DNA of 64,000 nucleotides from Pseudomonadales bacterium (GTDB lineage: Bacteria; Pseudomonadota; Gammaproteobacteria; Pseudomonadales; Azotimanducaceae), in assembly GCA_041395945.1 (NCBI GenBank), contig JAWKZN010000001.1, forward strand, positions 496,001 through 560,000, in the 5' to 3' direction. Position numbers and translations under genes: made by a program. Positions 1-7,527 of the stretch are shown here, one piece after another. The notes beneath the pieces were generated by a model. The model had not been told where the DNA came from, made no database searches, and saw nothing but the letters and a program-made list of their open reading frames with translations. Position 1 is the stretch's first letter, and the number at the start of each line of letters is the position of its first letter.

Positions 1-213
1 CGCTGGCAGACCGGAAACCTGGTAGTGACCGGAACCATCGGTGAACACCGTGCGTTCCTGAAAAGGCGCGCCGAAGCGGGCGGTGACCATCGCGCCAGCG
101 ACAGGGTTGCCCGACTCATCGAGCACAGTGCCCGAAAATCCCGATGCCGTGAGGTTGCCGGCTGCCGATACTGTTGCGATCACGAGCACGAGTTTGACCA
201 GATTGCGCATCAT
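1..213 (-). CDS. Secreted protein with carboxypeptidase-regulatory-like domain (3' part outside window)
   Basis: The frame is open from the window edge to ATG codons at 213 and 210; GAGAGGTG just upstream is the ribosome binding site. The first about 20 residues are a signal peptide (short basic start MMRNLVK, then a hydrophobic run). After it comes the start of an Ig-like CarboxypepD_reg fold, visible as FSGTVLDESGNPVAGAMV followed by a TDGSGHYQVSGLP segment. Such domains sit at the N-terminus of many exported proteins and do not define a function. The rest lies beyond base 1, so the product cannot be named further. Confidence 0.75.
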   Translation of the reverse strand, partial: MMRNLVKLVLVIATVSAAGNLTASGFSGTVLDESGNPVAGAMVTARFGAPFQERTVFTDGSGHYQVSGLPA

Positions 214-322
214 TCACCTCTCCCGGGGTTCAGTGAGTAACTGGAACAATGTAACCCGACTTGCGCTGATGTGCATCAGTGTCCGGTTCGGCAGAAGTTA
301 ACCGACCGTTGCACGGCGACGA

Positions 323-508
323 TCACTTGCCGCTGCGCTGATCCTGGGCGGAGCGTTGATGGGCTGTGGTGGCCCGGTCCTCGTCTTTCCGGGCGGTGCG
401 CTCTGCGCGAAACCCGTTCACCTTCCATGGCTTGCACAGCTTGCAGCACGCGCGGACGCGGGCCGGCAGTTGCGTTGGAATTTCAATCGTGGGAGTTAAG
501 TCTGTCAT
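323..508 (-). CDS. Possible small Cys-rich protein
   Basis: A 61-62 codon frame with tandem ATGs at 511 and 508. It contains a CC-KLC-KPWK cluster resembling very small Cys/Lys-rich bacterial proteins that may bind metal, followed by a charged tail. No Shine-Dalgarno sequence is visible and the start lies close to the divergent SOS promoter, so this is a weak call. Apart from this frame I see no gene between 214 and 597. Confidence 0.3.
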   Translation of the reverse strand: MTDLTPTIEIPTQLPARVRACCKLCKPWKVNGFRAERTARKDEDRATTAHQRSAQDQRSGK

Positions 509-527
509 CATTTTGTCAATAAAAACA

Positions 528-556
528 TTGGGTATCAGCGTTATCAGGCGTAGAAT
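528..556 (+). promoter_or_regulatory. Promoter of the first DUF222-HNH gene
   Basis: TTGGGT at 528-533 and TAGAAT at 551-556 are separated by 17 bp, a normal sigma-70 layout. The same two hexamers with the same spacing precede the second HNH gene at 23658-23686, which supports the assignment. Confidence 0.6.
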
Positions 557-575
557 ACTGTACGTATATACAGCA
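556..575 (+). promoter_or_regulatory. LexA (SOS) box upstream of first DUF222-HNH gene
   Basis: TACTGTACGTATATACAGCA contains the perfect core CTGT-N8-ACAG of the gammaproteobacterial LexA site. It begins at the last base of the -10 hexamer, so bound LexA would block transcription start. The gene should be induced by DNA damage. Confidence 0.8.
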
Positions 576-597
576 TCTTTCCTCGCCGGAGTCGCCC

Positions 598-1929
598 ATG
601 TCCAACTACACCCCGCTGCCTTCTGCCGAGTTCTTTCACTCTACCGACCGCCTGTCTCCCATCGATGATCTGGAATCGGCCCTCGAATCGAGCTGGCTCG
701 ATGTTTCCCGGGCCACGCATCGGTTCTTAAGCCTGCTGCGCGAGTTCGATCTGCGCCGCGGCTGGCAGGCCTATGGCTGCACCGATTGTGCCCAGTGGCT
801 GGACTTCAAGTTGAAGCTGTCGCGGACGACTGCACTGGAGAAACTGCGGGTCGCGAAGGCGCTGTGGTTCGTGCCGCTGATCGATGCCGCGTTCAAGTCG
901 GGTGCACTGTCCTATTCACAGGTCCGGGCGCTGACCCGGGTCGCCGACGAAGCGAACGAGGCAGACCTGCTGGCCTATGCCCGAACCTCGACGGCCGAGC
1001 AGCTGGAACAATGCTGTAAACGGCTGCGCCATGGGGACGCGTGCGTGGCACGTCAGATTGCGCGGCGCGATCACGAGGCCCGATCCGTAGCCCTGTATCC
1101 CCATTCCGGCGAGATCCTGGTGAAACTGCCGGCGGAGGCTTTTGCGCTGGTGGAGCAGGCGCTGGCTCGGATGGTGGATACGCTCCCGGAAGATCCGACC
1201 CGGGGCTCAGCGGCGGCTCGGGCGGATGCGTTCATGGAGTTGATTGCACGCGCGAGGGCGGCAGATGCCGGAGCAGTGCAAAACGAAGCTCCCGAGAGTG
1301 TCGATGCTCGAGCAAACGCTGACCGCGGGACGGCCGCCGACTATCAGGTGCTGGTACACGTGGACGCTCAGGCGCTGTCCGGTGCCGGCGGAGAATCGGA
1401 TCTGCCGCTCCCCATCATCCGGCGCCTGTGCTGTGAAGGCACCCTGGTGCCGGTGCTCAAGAACGGACAGAAAATACTGGATGTTGGCCGCAAGCAGCGC
1501 ACCGTGCCTCTCGCCATCCGTCGCGCCCTGGCGGCACGGGACAGAAGCTGCCGCTTTCCCGGCTGTCATCACACCCGCTGGCTGGACGCCCACCACATCC
1601 ATCACTGGTGCGACGGAGGTGAGACCTCGCTCGATAATCTGATTCTGCTCTGCAGCCATCATCACAAGCAGATGCATGAGGGCGGGTTCCGGCTGCGGGC
1701 GACCTCGGATGGCTACTACTTCGCACGGCCGGATGGGCGGCCGGTTGAGGGCCGGGGAACGGAGGAAAAGGATTGTGCGTTTTCAGCGGAAGAGGCGTGT
1801 CCGTCTTCAGCGGAAGATCTGGCTACGGCTTCGGCGGAAGATTTCTCCTCGCCTCCAACCGCAGAGGCGTCTTCAGCGGAAGAGGGTTACCAGCTTTCAC
1901 CCAAAGTGGAGATAAGGTCATCGACCTAG
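598..1929 (+). CDS. DUF222 / HNH endonuclease (13E12-type), copy 1
   Basis: Predicted HNH nuclease of the DUF222-HNH (13E12 repeat) family, 443 residues. Residues about 20-290 form the helical DUF222 region. An HNH domain follows at about 315-365, with CRFPGCH, LDAHHIHHW (His332-His333) and LLCSHHHKQMHEG, giving the catalytic His and zinc-type Cys/His residues. The tail is a low-complexity run of Ser-Ala-Glu-Glu/Asp units. The start is supported by CCGGAG upstream of ATG, also present at copy 2. A LexA box overlaps the promoter. The stop codon TAG overlaps that of the convergent TetR remnant in a CTAG palindrome. The role in the SOS response is unknown; the family is often annotated as mobile or domesticated. 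Confidence 0.88.
   Translation: MSNYTPLPSAEFFHSTDRLSPIDDLESALESSWLDVSRATHRFLSLLREFDLRRGWQAYGCTDCAQWLDFKLKLSRTTALEKLRVAKALWFVPLIDAAFKSGALSYSQVRALTRVADEANEADLLAYARTSTAEQLEQCCKRLRHGDACVARQIARRDHEARSVALYPHSGEILVKLPAEAFALVEQALARMVDTLPEDPTRGSAAARADAFMELIARARAADAGAVQNEAPESVDARANADRGTAADYQVLVHVDAQALSGAGGESDLPLPIIRRLCCEGTLVPVLKNGQKILDVGRKQRTVPLAIRRALAARDRSCRFPGCHHTRWLDAHHIHHWCDGGETSLDNLILLCSHHHKQMHEGGFRLRATSDGYYFARPDGRPVEGRGTEEKDCAFSAEEACPSSAEDLATASAEDFSSPPTAEASSAEEGYQLSPKVEIRSST
1780..1883 (+). repeat. In-gene palindromic repeats encoding Ser-Ala-Glu-Asp units
   Basis: Four copies of a 14-base unit close to TCTTCAGCGGAAGA (starts about 1780, 1804, 1828, 1870) encode the acidic tail of the HNH protein. 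Each unit is itself an inverted repeat (TCTTC/GAAGA). The same unit recurs in the tail of copy 2 at 22397-22452. Confidence 0.7.
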
Positions 1930-2375
1930 CTGACTGCTGGCGGTTGCGCCATCGCTTTGAGCCAGAGGCGTACGACCTCGGTAATTCGCGCGTCAAGATC
2001 GTCTGCGTTGGTATCGATACGCCTGGCGTATTGTTCATGGAAGATTCGGTAGCCGCGCAACAGAGCTGAGAGCGCCACCTGCAGCGCCGGCAGATCGTGT
2101 GCTGGATGGATATTGCCGTCAATGACGTCCTGGCGCAGGAGGCTGAGTTGGTCCTCGTATCGTGGTATCGGGTCTACGTCTTCGTCGCCGTCGACTACGA
2201 GAAGTGCCCGCAGTCTGCTGTCGTTGATGGTTTCTTTTTCCTGGAAGGCGCTGAGTCTTCGCTCCACGAACGGGGCGCGTTGGGAATTTTTGGCGACCAG
2301 AGTTCTGGCCATCGCTTCAAAGCGTCGGGCAATCGCCGCACGCAGAAGTTCTCGCCGTGACCCGAAGTAATGAGG
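1926..2375 (-). pseudogene. TetR-family regulator missing its DNA-binding helix
   Basis: The frame reads into a typical TetR helix boundary, PHYFGSRRELLRAAIARRFEA, followed by about 125 residues of TetR C-terminal ligand-domain character. Upstream of PHYFGS the frame continues with residues that do not resemble a helix-turn-helix, and neither of the other minus-strand frames supplies one. The first in-frame ATG (2312) falls after the HYFGS motif, so a translated product could not bind DNA in the normal way. The 5' end abuts the divergent metallo-beta-lactamase gene, suggesting a deletion or insertion junction around 2375-2381. Confidence 0.65.
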
Positions 2376-2380
2376 TTGCT

Positions 2381-3394
2381 GTGATTCTGACTTTAAAACG
2401 AATGACCCGTAGCACCCTGATTACGGCCCTGATTTCTCCGATCACCCTGTTTGCGGCCCAGGCGCAAAGCTTTGATGGCCTGAAGGTGTTTTTCTGCGGC
2501 ACAGGCGGGCCCCTGCAGAGTTCAGGTCGTGCCCAGCCTTGCACCGCGGTTCAGGCGGGGGACGCGCTCTACCTGGTCGATAATGGGGTTGGCGGCTGGG
2601 ATACCCTGCGCCAGATGCGGGCGCCTGTGACGAGTATGAAGGCGATCCTCATCACCCACCTGCACAGCGACCATATCGCCGGTGTGGGCGAAGCGGCAGA
2701 ACAGAGCTGGATCAATGGTCGGACCCACCCATTGGCCCTGATTGGACCGGACGGTGTCGACAACCTGGCCCGGGGTTTCAACCTCGTCTATGAACGCGAC
2801 CGGGTCTTCCGCAAGGCGCACCATGAAAAAGGGGACATCCAGTTCCCGCTGGATGCTGCAAAGCTGCGTTCCCGGGTCGTCAAAATTCCCAAGCCGGATG
2901 GCACCGCGCCTGCCTTGAAGGAAGGTGAGCTGACCATCACGGCGATCCGCGTGGCCCACGATCCGGTCGATCCAGCTTTCGGCTACCGCTTCGACTACAA
3001 GGGCCGCTCCGTGGTGATCAGCGGCGACACCAGGGCCTGGCCGCCACTGGGCGCCGCCGCTGCGGGTGCGGATGTGCTCATCCACGAAGCGCAGAGCAAT
3101 GCCATGATGATGGCAGCGTCCCGCGGGGTAAGCCGGGTGAATCCCAGGGCTGCTGCACTACTGGCTGATACAGTGACGTACCATACCGAGCCGAGAGAAG
3201 CCGCAGACCTGGCCCGCGCGGCGGGTGTGCGGTTGCTCGTGCTGAGCCACCTCACCCAAGCGGGTATGCCCGGGTTTCAGGAAACCTTTACCAAGGGCAT
3301 GGAGGAGGGCGGGAAGCTCGAGTGGATCCTGGCTGAGGACGGCATGACGCTGGAGCTTCCAGCCGGCGGGACCCAGATCAAGGTATCCGAGTAG
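2381..3394 (+). CDS. Exported metallo-beta-lactamase-fold hydrolase
   Basis: MBL-fold hydrolase of the RNase Z / arylsulfatase-like type, predicted periplasmic. The zinc motif HLHSDH lies at residues 93-98, a later GDTRAW gives the bridging Asp, and VLSHLTQ the last His. I start at GTG 2381 because GAGG sits five bases upstream; ATG 2402 is the alternative and gives a shorter signal peptide (MTRSTLITALI... ending AAQAQ). GTG 2357 would overlap the TetR remnant. Substrate is unknown. The stop is immediately followed by the frame of the DUF3604 gene, so the two were probably co-transcribed. Confidence 0.85.
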   Translation: MILTLKRMTRSTLITALISPITLFAAQAQSFDGLKVFFCGTGGPLQSSGRAQPCTAVQAGDALYLVDNGVGGWDTLRQMRAPVTSMKAILITHLHSDHIAGVGEAAEQSWINGRTHPLALIGPDGVDNLARGFNLVYERDRVFRKAHHEKGDIQFPLDAAKLRSRVVKIPKPDGTAPALKEGELTITAIRVAHDPVDPAFGYRFDYKGRSVVISGDTRAWPPLGAAAAGADVLIHEAQSNAMMMAASRGVSRVNPRAAALLADTVTYHTEPREAADLARAAGVRLLVLSHLTQAGMPGFQETFTKGMEEGGKLEWILAEDGMTLELPAGGTQIKVSE

Positions 3395-3397
3395 TGA

Positions 3398-5236
3398 GCG
3401 TCATCTGGTGAACGCAACGCCTACTTCGGCGACCTGCATGTCCACACGACCTACTCGCTGGATGCCTTTCAATTCGGCACACTGGCGACACCCGACGATG
3501 CCTACCGCTACGGCAGGGGTGAGGCCATCCGGCATCCGGGCGGGTTCGATGTGCAGCTCGATCAGCCGCTGGATTTTTACGCCGTAACGGATCACGGCTT
3601 TTACCTTGGTGTGGTTCGGGCAGGGGCAGATACCACAACGGACATCTCTAAATTTCCGGTCATGAAACAGATCCACAATATGAATGCCCCGGAGAACCTC
3701 ACCCTGGAAAGCATTCCCACGCGTAATTTTCGTTCTTTCATAGGTCGGTTTCGGGCGGCTATGACCCAATCTGAACCGCTACGAACACAGGTAGACGGCA
3801 TCATGCGAACCACCTGGGCGGATGAGGTGCACGCTGCTGACAGCCACTATGAGCCGGTAAAATTTACCACTTTCGCCGCCTATGAGTTCTCATCGACCAA
3901 GGAAGACGGCGGCAGCATGCATCGGAATGTCATCTTCCGCGGCACGGAAAACATGCCAGCCATGCCGTTCAATCGGCTCATGTCGCTGGATCCTGCGGAT
4001 CTGTGGACCTGGATGGATGACCTGAGAGAAAAGGGCGTCGAGAGCCTGGCCATCCCCCATAACTCCAACAAATCCAACGGGCAGATGTTCGAACTGGCGA
4101 CCTGGGCAGGCGATCCAATGACCCTGGGTTACAACGAACAACGGATACGTAATGAACCGCTGGTGGAAATTTCGCAGGTGAAGGGAACCTCTGAGACGCA
4201 TCCCGCCCTGTCGATGAACGATGAATGGGCCGGCTTCGAGATCGACCCCTATGTTGCCGGCGACGGTATGAAAATCGCCGAAGTGGATGGCGGCTATGTT
4301 CGCGATGCGCTGAAAAAGGGGCTCGCACTTGAGTCTGCGGGTATCGGTAATCCTTTCAAGTATGGCTTTATAGGCTCTTCCGACACTCATACTGGCGCAG
4401 GCTCCTACGATGAATCAAATTTCTTCTCGAAGGTGGGACTGCTGGATTCGACCTCTGTCCTCCGCGGCTCTGTGCCGATCGGCGACGAAGCTCTGCATGC
4501 CCTCAAGCTGACCGATGCAGATGACTCGGGCTTCTATGTCGCTTCGGATGGCAGGCGTTATCTGTTCCGCGAGCTGTCCACCTGGGGTGCGTCGGGGCTG
4601 GCCGGAGTCTGGGCTGAGGAGAACACCCGGGAATCCATCTACGACGCCTTCCGACGCAAGGAAACTTTCGCGACCTCGGGGCCGCGATTGCGCGTGCGCT
4701 TCTTTGCGGGATTCGAACTCGATGCTGCCATGCTCGAGGACACTGATGGACCTGTCCGCGCCTATGCCGGTGGTGTGCCAATGGGCGGTGATCTGGTTGC
4801 CAGACCGGGGGAGGTGCCGTCTTTTATTGTCTGGGCAGCGCGCGATGCGCGATCAGCACCGCTGCAGCGTGTGCAGATCATCAAGGGCTGGCTCGAGGAT
4901 GGCAAACCACAAGAGCAGGTTTTTGATGTGGCGTGCTCAGACGGATTGGCTGTCGATGCGGCAACCCATCGCTGTCCGGACAATGGTGCCAAGGTCAACC
5001 TGGCAGACTGCGCCTATTCGGCAGACCGGGGTGCCGGAGAACTTAAGGCGCTCTGGCAGGATCCTGAATACAACGAGCAACACAAAGCCTTCTACTATGC
5101 CCGGGTGCTGGAAAATCCAACCTGTCGCTGGTCGACGTGGGATGCACTTCGCGCGGGCGTGGCACCGCGAGACAATCTTCAAGTTGTGATTCAGGAGCGT
5201 GCCTGGTCATCGCCAATCTGGATCGATTCACAGTGA
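3398..5236 (+). pseudogene. DUF3604 (PHP-like) protein lacking start and signal peptide
   Basis: The frame encodes a nearly complete DUF3604 protein: RNAYFGDLHVHTTYSLDAF at the beginning, FYAVTDHGFYLG, a HNSNKSNG segment, IGSSDTHTGAGSY and the family end CRWSTWDALRAG...WSSPIW. Families of this kind carry a signal peptide before the metal-binding HVHT motif, but here the frame is closed by a TGA at 3395 and contains no ATG, GTG or TTG before GTG 3551, which lies after HVHT. Either the 5' end was lost when the gene became fused next to the MBL gene, or there is an indel around 3395-3410. The body of the frame is otherwise intact at 612 codons. Confidence 0.7.
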
Positions 5237-5904
5237 GTAAGCCAATGGAAATTGATGTCTTCTGGTCGTTTCGGAGTCCCTGGTCCTATCTTGCGACCCG
5301 GCGCTTGCGCGACTGGCAGGAGCAGTATCAGTTGCAGGTCAACTTCCGGGTTGTGTATCCCATTGCGATACGCATGCCGGAGTTCTTCGATCAGGTGCAA
5401 CCCCAGTGGTTCTCCTATTTCGGCACGGATGTTCGCCGTGTCGCGGAGTTTCTGGAGCTGCCCTTTGCCTTCCCGAGGCCCGACCCGGTCATACAGTTGA
5501 CCGATAAAGACGGCCGGCGGCAGACCGCGCCCGATCAACCGTACATCCATCGCCTCACTCGACTCGGAGCGCTGGCTGAGGAGATGGGGCCGGGTATCGA
5601 ATTTGCCGATGAAGTGTCTTCGCTGATCTGGGGCGGTACCCAGGGATGGGATCAGGGCGATCATCTGGCAAAGGCGACGGAGAGAGCCGGGCTTGATCTT
5701 GCGGAGATGGATCGGCGAATCGTCGCCGAAGCAGGTCGGCTGGACGCGGTCATCGAAAAAAATCAGGTCGACCATGATCACTCGGGCCATTGGGGTGTGC
5801 CAACCTGCGCGTTTCGAGGTGAACCGTTCTTTGGTCAGGATCGACTCGATGTATTGCTCTGGCGGCTGAAGAAGGAAGGTCTGCAGACCCGGCAGGGTGG
5901 GTGA
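5233..5904 (+). CDS. DsbA-fold 2-hydroxychromene-2-carboxylate isomerase-like protein
   Basis: Kappa-GST/HCCA-isomerase-like member of the DsbA fold. The N-terminus MSKPMEIDVFWSFRSPWSYLA carries the typical SPWSYLA motif, in which Ser replaces a catalytic Cys. The end has the cis-Pro type GVPTCAF and FFGQDRLDVL. Family members use glutathione in aromatic ring degradation or oxidoreduction; the true substrate is unknown. GTG 5233 overlaps the stop of DUF3604 by four bases (GTGA), pointing to translational coupling; ATG 5245 is an alternative. GST-like proteins also occur near 34.3 kb. Confidence 0.8.
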   Translation: MSKPMEIDVFWSFRSPWSYLATRRLRDWQEQYQLQVNFRVVYPIAIRMPEFFDQVQPQWFSYFGTDVRRVAEFLELPFAFPRPDPVIQLTDKDGRRQTAPDQPYIHRLTRLGALAEEMGPGIEFADEVSSLIWGGTQGWDQGDHLAKATERAGLDLAEMDRRIVAEAGRLDAVIEKNQVDHDHSGHWGVPTCAFRGEPFFGQDRLDVLLWRLKKEGLQTRQGG

Positions 5905-6057
5905 GGGCTGGCTGGGTTCAGCGATTCGCCACCTGGCGTTGCCGCAAGGGATTGCAGGGATTGCAACGGACGGGTGACGCGTGAACACGGAGGATTGTGT
6001 GTTGACCTGACAGAGAAATAGAACTTTAGTGTCCACCCTCAATCTGAACTCAGCAGC

Positions 6058-6738
6058 GTGCCTGTGATCGGCAAGTTCAAATCGGAATCTCTGACCGCCG
6101 CGGGCCTGTCAGTTCTGCTGGCGATTCTATTGTCAGCCTGCTCGCAGCCTACCGAGGAGGCGGCGGAAGAGAAGATCGCCGCGGTGGTCGCGCTCACAGC
6201 GGATCCCGCGAACAACGCCGTTATTCCGCGCACCGCGGATGAGTTGAAGGCGGCGCTTCAGGTAATGGATATGTCCCGCTCGCCGGTCATCGCGAGTCAT
6301 TCCAACGTGCAGGCGCTGTCGAATGTGAGCCGGAATCTGTCGGATGAAGGGATCGACCGCATCGGTGCATCAGGTGGGGTCACTCACGTTGCGCCCCTCA
6401 GAGGCTATCTGTTCAACTCCGCCGATCCAGCAATGGATGCGAACATTAGATCCGCACGACGGGATGCCGGTGTGAAGGAAGACTACCTGTACCCCTTCGA
6501 GCTTTACTGGGAGATCGATGATCCCGAGGCGCAGGCGAAATTCCTCGGTGCCGTCAGCGAACTGATTGGTCCGGAAAGTCTCGATGACATGCTCGACCAC
6601 CTCGACTACATCGTAAAGCGCATCGGTGTTGATCATGTCGGGATTGGAACCGATTTTAATCATGGCAGTGAGATCCCCGGACTCAGAGATGCCAGCGAAG
6701 CGTTGAATGTGCGGATTTGCAATTTTTTCCCCGGCTGA
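6058..6738 (+). pseudogene. Membrane dipeptidase (M19) lipoprotein, internally deleted and truncated
   Basis: Starts GTG 6058 (or 6064) with a lipoprotein signal ending LLSAC. The sequence then jumps from TADELKAAL directly to SRSPVIASHSN, skipping the about 100-150 residues that normally hold the first zinc ligands (HxD) and the bridging Glu. It continues with typical M19 text (RNLSDEGIDRI, VDHVGIGTDFNH) and stops after GLRDASEAL, before the usual C-terminal helices. A peptidase lacking these parts should be inactive. It lies between the HCCA-like gene and the nitroreductase. Confidence 0.72.
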
Positions 6739-6784
6739 AGTTATTCCCGTAAACTGTCTCGATACCCACATAGAGAGATTCAAC

Positions 6785-7462
6785 GTGCAATTCGATGATG
6801 TCCTCCTCGGACGCCGCAGCATTCGAGGCTACAAACCCGACCCGGTGCCGAAAGCGCTGATTAAAGAGATTCTGGCGCTGGCAATGCGCTCACCGTCATC
6901 GATGAACACCCAACCCTGGAATTTCACTGTCGTTGCTGGCGAAACCCTGAATCGTATTCGCGCGGGTAACACGGAACGTAATCTCGCAGGTGTGCCTCAT
7001 TCGCGTGAGTTTCGCATCGGGCAGGCCTTTGCGGGGCAACATCGCGACCGCCAGGTTGGGGTTGCCAAGCAATTGTTCGCGGCGATGGGTATCGCGCGTG
7101 AAGATAAAGAGGGTCGTCAGGATTGGGTGCTGCGGGGTTTCCGCCAGTTTGATGCTCCGGTTTGCGTGATTATTACTTATGACCGCGTGCTGGCAGACAG
7201 CGATGACACTGCTTTTGACTGTGGCGCAGTAACCACAGCGCTGGTAAACGCGGCCTGGTCGCGAGGCCTGGGAGCAGTGATTAACAGCCAGGGCATTATG
7301 CAGTCGCCGGTTGTACGCGAGCATGCACAGATCGCAGACGATCAGGTGATCATGAAGGCAGTTGCCCTGGGTTGGCCCGATGAAAATTTTCCTGCCAACG
7401 CGGTGGTGTCAGAGCGTAAAAGTGTTGACGAAGCTGCACGCTTTTTAGGCTTTGATGACTGA
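6785..7462 (+). CDS. Nitroreductase family FMN oxidoreductase
   Basis: A 225-residue NfsB/NfnB-like flavoprotein, predicted cytoplasmic. RRSIRGYKPDPVP at the start and SPSSMNTQPWNF match the FMN-binding motifs of the family, and GLGAVINSQGIM near residue 170 plus ALGWPDE near the end match the rest. The domain starts at GTG 6785, after AGAGAG, rather than at an earlier in-frame codon at 6707 that would overlap the pseudogene. It probably reduces nitro or quinone groups with NAD(P)H; the substrate cannot be told. Confidence 0.85.
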   Translation: MQFDDVLLGRRSIRGYKPDPVPKALIKEILALAMRSPSSMNTQPWNFTVVAGETLNRIRAGNTERNLAGVPHSREFRIGQAFAGQHRDRQVGVAKQLFAAMGIAREDKEGRQDWVLRGFRQFDAPVCVIITYDRVLADSDDTAFDCGAVTTALVNAAWSRGLGAVINSQGIMQSPVVREHAQIADDQVIMKAVALGWPDENFPANAVVSERKSVDEAARFLGFDD

Positions 7463-7527
7463 GCGGCGAAGCGGAATTCCAGAGCATCCGGGAGTTCGGG
7501 AGCGGAGTATTATCGAGGGCTGGACAG

